From positions 346,161 through 410,160 of the forward strand of contig NZ_FWYF01000002.1 of NCBI RefSeq assembly GCF_900176375.1: a DNA stretch of 64,000 bases, written 5' to 3'. This stretch comes from Reichenbachiella faecimaris. GTDB lineage: Bacteria; Bacteroidota; Bacteroidia; Cytophagales; Cyclobacteriaceae. The notes beneath the pieces were generated by a model that was not told the DNA's origin, did not search any database, and saw nothing but the letters and a program-made list of their open reading frames with translations. Below, piece after piece: positions 62,372-64,000 of the stretch; within the stretch, counting starts at the first letter, position 1, and every line of letters starts with the position of its first letter. Made by a program: the position numbers and the translations under genes.

Positions 62372-63307
62372 ATGAAAGGAATTAAGGTCGCAGTCACCAC
62401 AGTGGCATTCTCAAAGAACGAACAACTGGTAAATCAGCTGAATCAATCTGGATTTGAAAGTATAAAAACAAATACTGCAGGCAAAAGATTTGAAAGAGAT
62501 GAATTGATTGATTATCTCTCCGACTGCGATGCTGCAATTGTGGGTTTGGATAAAATTGACGATGAATTGTTGAAAATGCTGCCAAAACTGAAGGTTATAT
62601 CCAAATATGGGGTAGGCCTTGACAATATAGACCTCAAATCCTGCGAAAGTCGTGATATTACTGTATTGCACACACAAGGAGTTAATCGAAGATCAGTTTC
62701 AGAAATGGCGCTTGGCTTTATGATATGTTTAAGTAGAAATCTTTATACAGGATCCAATGAATTAAAATTAGGCTTATGGAATAAGAATGGAGGTCAACAA
62801 ATTTCAGGTAAGACCATTGGCATAATCGGAGTGGGTAATATTGGCAAAGACCTAATCGCTCTCCTGAAACCGTTTAACTGTACCATTCTTGTAAATGACA
62901 TAATTGATCAAGCTGATTATTATGCAGAAAACAATCTGGAAGAGGTTTCAAAAAGCGAACTGATCAGGCGTAGCGATATTATCAGTATTCATACCCCTCT
63001 AACTGAGGAAACTATGTATCTGATAAATAAAGATCGACTTGCAGAGATGAAGCCCTCTGCTATAGTTATTAACACAGCACGTGGAGGTATAATAAATCAA
63101 AACGATCTTAAAAATGCATTGAAAAATAAATTGATAGCAGGTGCGGCTATAGACGCATATGAAACCGAACCACCTGAGGATTCTGATTTACTCGCAATAC
63201 CAAACCTAATGAATACACCGCATATCGGCGGTAATGCAAGGGAGGCAGTTATTGCCATGGGACATTCAGCAATAGACAATTTGACCAAATTTTACAGAAA
63301 AAATTAA
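62372..63307 (+). CDS. D-2-hydroxyacid dehydrogenase (phosphoglycerate dehydrogenase-like)
   Basis: 311 residues from the ATG at 62372; an ATG at 62336 is in frame but overlaps the upstream gene by 32 bases. The catalytic triad is present: Arg in the NTARGG motif near 228-233, Glu near 256 in YETEPPE, and His in TPHIGG near 285. The NAD-binding fold is GIIGVGNIGKDL near 149-160. Substrate may be a 2-keto acid or a sugar-derived acid. In this position it is probably part of the sugar block rather than serine synthesis. Confidence 0.9.
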   Translation: MKGIKVAVTTVAFSKNEQLVNQLNQSGFESIKTNTAGKRFERDELIDYLSDCDAAIVGLDKIDDELLKMLPKLKVISKYGVGLDNIDLKSCESRDITVLHTQGVNRRSVSEMALGFMICLSRNLYTGSNELKLGLWNKNGGQQISGKTIGIIGVGNIGKDLIALLKPFNCTILVNDIIDQADYYAENNLEEVSKSELIRRSDIISIHTPLTEETMYLINKDRLAEMKPSAIVINTARGGIINQNDLKNALKNKLIAGAAIDAYETEPPEDSDLLAIPNLMNTPHIGGNAREAVIAMGHSAIDNLTKFYRKN

Positions 63308-63807
63308 TGGCTATTATTGGGAATCTATATAGTATAGAAGAGTTGCTCAAGGATAAAGAACTGACAATTGTCTTTAGTTATCTTAGGGAAGCTGCAAAAA
63401 TAGGGTCTGAAATACACCAAAGGATATTTTCACTACCAATAGGCTCCTTTGAAAGAGTGCAATTGACCGAAGATATTTTCGCGTTAGAACAAGTATACAA
63501 TACTAAGAATAGAGATGAATGCTTTATTGAATCACATCTCAAATATATTGATTTTCAACTGCAACTTAGTGGAGAAGAGCAGATGGAAACTATAGACAAA
63601 AACTTCTTGACGGTGAAGAATAAATATGACAAGGATAAGGATCTTATTATTTATGAGGCCAATGACGATATGTCCAAGATAGTTATGAAACAAAACAGCC
63701 TTTCCATTTACTTTCCTGAAGATGCCCACATGGGATTGCCTAGGTATAATGGAATTGAAAGCTTAATTTACAAAACAGTGGTTAAACTACCGATAGAGCA
63801 ATATTGA
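63307..63807 (+). CDS. YhcH/YjgK/YiaL family protein
   Basis: 166 residues. The beta-rich cupin-like fold has LEQVYNTKNRDECFIESHLKYIDFQ near 58-82 and YFPEDAHMGLPRY near 134-146, with the histidines of the family's metal site. Members occur next to sialic acid, rhamnose and other sugar catabolism or synthesis genes and are thought to act on sugar anomers; the reaction is not proven. Its start overlaps the previous stop by one base (TAATG), and its stop shares one base with the next start. Confidence 0.9.
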   Translation: MAIIGNLYSIEELLKDKELTIVFSYLREAAKIGSEIHQRIFSLPIGSFERVQLTEDIFALEQVYNTKNRDECFIESHLKYIDFQLQLSGEEQMETIDKNFLTVKNKYDKDKDLIIYEANDDMSKIVMKQNSLSIYFPEDAHMGLPRYNGIESLIYKTVVKLPIEQY

Positions 63808-64000
63808 TGTATACTGAGGAGTTCAAGTTGGCCAAAGAATTGGCGAAGGAAGTCGGAAGTTTCTTGTTGAAGCAAGAATCCAAGCATATTGATAGCCTAG
63901 AAGGAAAAGACATTAAATTAAAACTTGATAAAGAAGCAGAAAAGAAAATAATTGAGAGTCTCCAATCAAAGTTTGACTACTCAATATTATCTGAAGAAGT
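63807..64000 (+). CDS. Inositol-monophosphatase-like protein, N-terminal part (cut by window end)
   Basis: Begins with ATG at 63807, sharing its A with the stop of the YhcH gene (TGATG). About 64 residues are visible. They contain KLKLDKEAEKKIIESLQ and end at SILSEE, the first metal-site glutamates of inositol-monophosphatase-type phosphatases (compare LSEEGRD in cysQ). It is a phosphosugar or PAP-like phosphatase; substrate unknown. If it acts after the SIS isomerase, it could remove phosphate from the new sugar. The rest of the gene is outside the window. Confidence 0.8.
   Translation, partial: MYTEEFKLAKELAKEVGSFLLKQESKHIDSLEGKDIKLKLDKEAEKKIIESLQSKFDYSILSEE

Overview
The window looks like chromosomal DNA from a Bacteroidota bacterium, most likely a marine member of the Cytophagia. 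The basis is indirect: coding DNA of moderate to low GC; start codons without strong Shine-Dalgarno sequences; repeated copies of the Bacteroidota -7 promoter element TAnnTTTG, usually followed by C; and families typical of the phylum (DUF4292 and DUF4920 lipoproteins, a DksA-like protein with a lost zinc site, a patatin fused to an outer-membrane barrel, multi-SLBB exporters, four-helix-bundle S23 proteins). I see no rRNA, phage, complete insertion sequence or CRISPR array. There is one tRNA, tRNA-Ala(GGC).

Layout. 1-4413: the end of a flippase, then a three-gene envelope block (TPR protein, DUF4292 lipoprotein, EnvC-like LytM protein). 4562-8536: gpmI, tRNA-Ala, and a TPR histidine kinase operon on the minus strand. 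8697-16667: small housekeeping and unknown genes (UBP zinc finger, YHS, DUF2461, cupin, DEAD helicase, DUF427, an ECF sigma factor with a small overlapping partner, nth, a 501-residue unknown, a small membrane protein). 16710-30219: comM-like ATPase, asparaginase, dksA-like, scpB, rluB-like, the lipid genes psd and cdsA around a glutamate dehydrogenase, CPBP protease, dusB, EamA transporter, lipase, mazG, dtd and an NAD-binding protein. 30380-33474: atpDC and a second histidine kinase. 33598-38753: outer-membrane proteins (patatin-barrel and two OmpA-like). 38806-47150: oxyR, alpha/beta hydrolase, mltF, dxs, a GH3 enzyme and lipoproteins.

47186-64000 is the accessory and most interesting part, a surface-polysaccharide locus. 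It has nucleotide-sugar genes (rfbA, rfbC, UXS-type decarboxylase, nucleotide-sugar dehydrogenase), then a sulfate activation block (tandem DUF2061 protein, cysC, cysD, cysN, cysQ), then export genes (multi-SLBB Wza-like and Wzz-like), then a second sugar block (glucuronate epimerase, SIS isomerase, Gfo/Idh oxidoreductase, D-2-hydroxyacid dehydrogenase, YhcH, and an inositol-monophosphatase-like gene cut by the window edge). Activation genes and the PAP phosphatase are present, but no PAPS reductase or sulfite reductase is seen, so PAPS here probably serves sulfotransferases that decorate the exported polysaccharide.

The most unusual structure is inside the sulfate block. Two different four-helix-bundle (S23/IVS-protein family) genes sit between cysC and cysD and between cysD and cysN. 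Each is flanked by its own imperfect, low-complexity inverted repeat, and a third inverted repeat of the same style without a gene lies between cysN and cysQ. I propose these as a small mobile-like element inserted in intergenic joints of an operon, analogous to the intervening sequences of 23S rRNA genes. This is inference from layout and hand alignment only.
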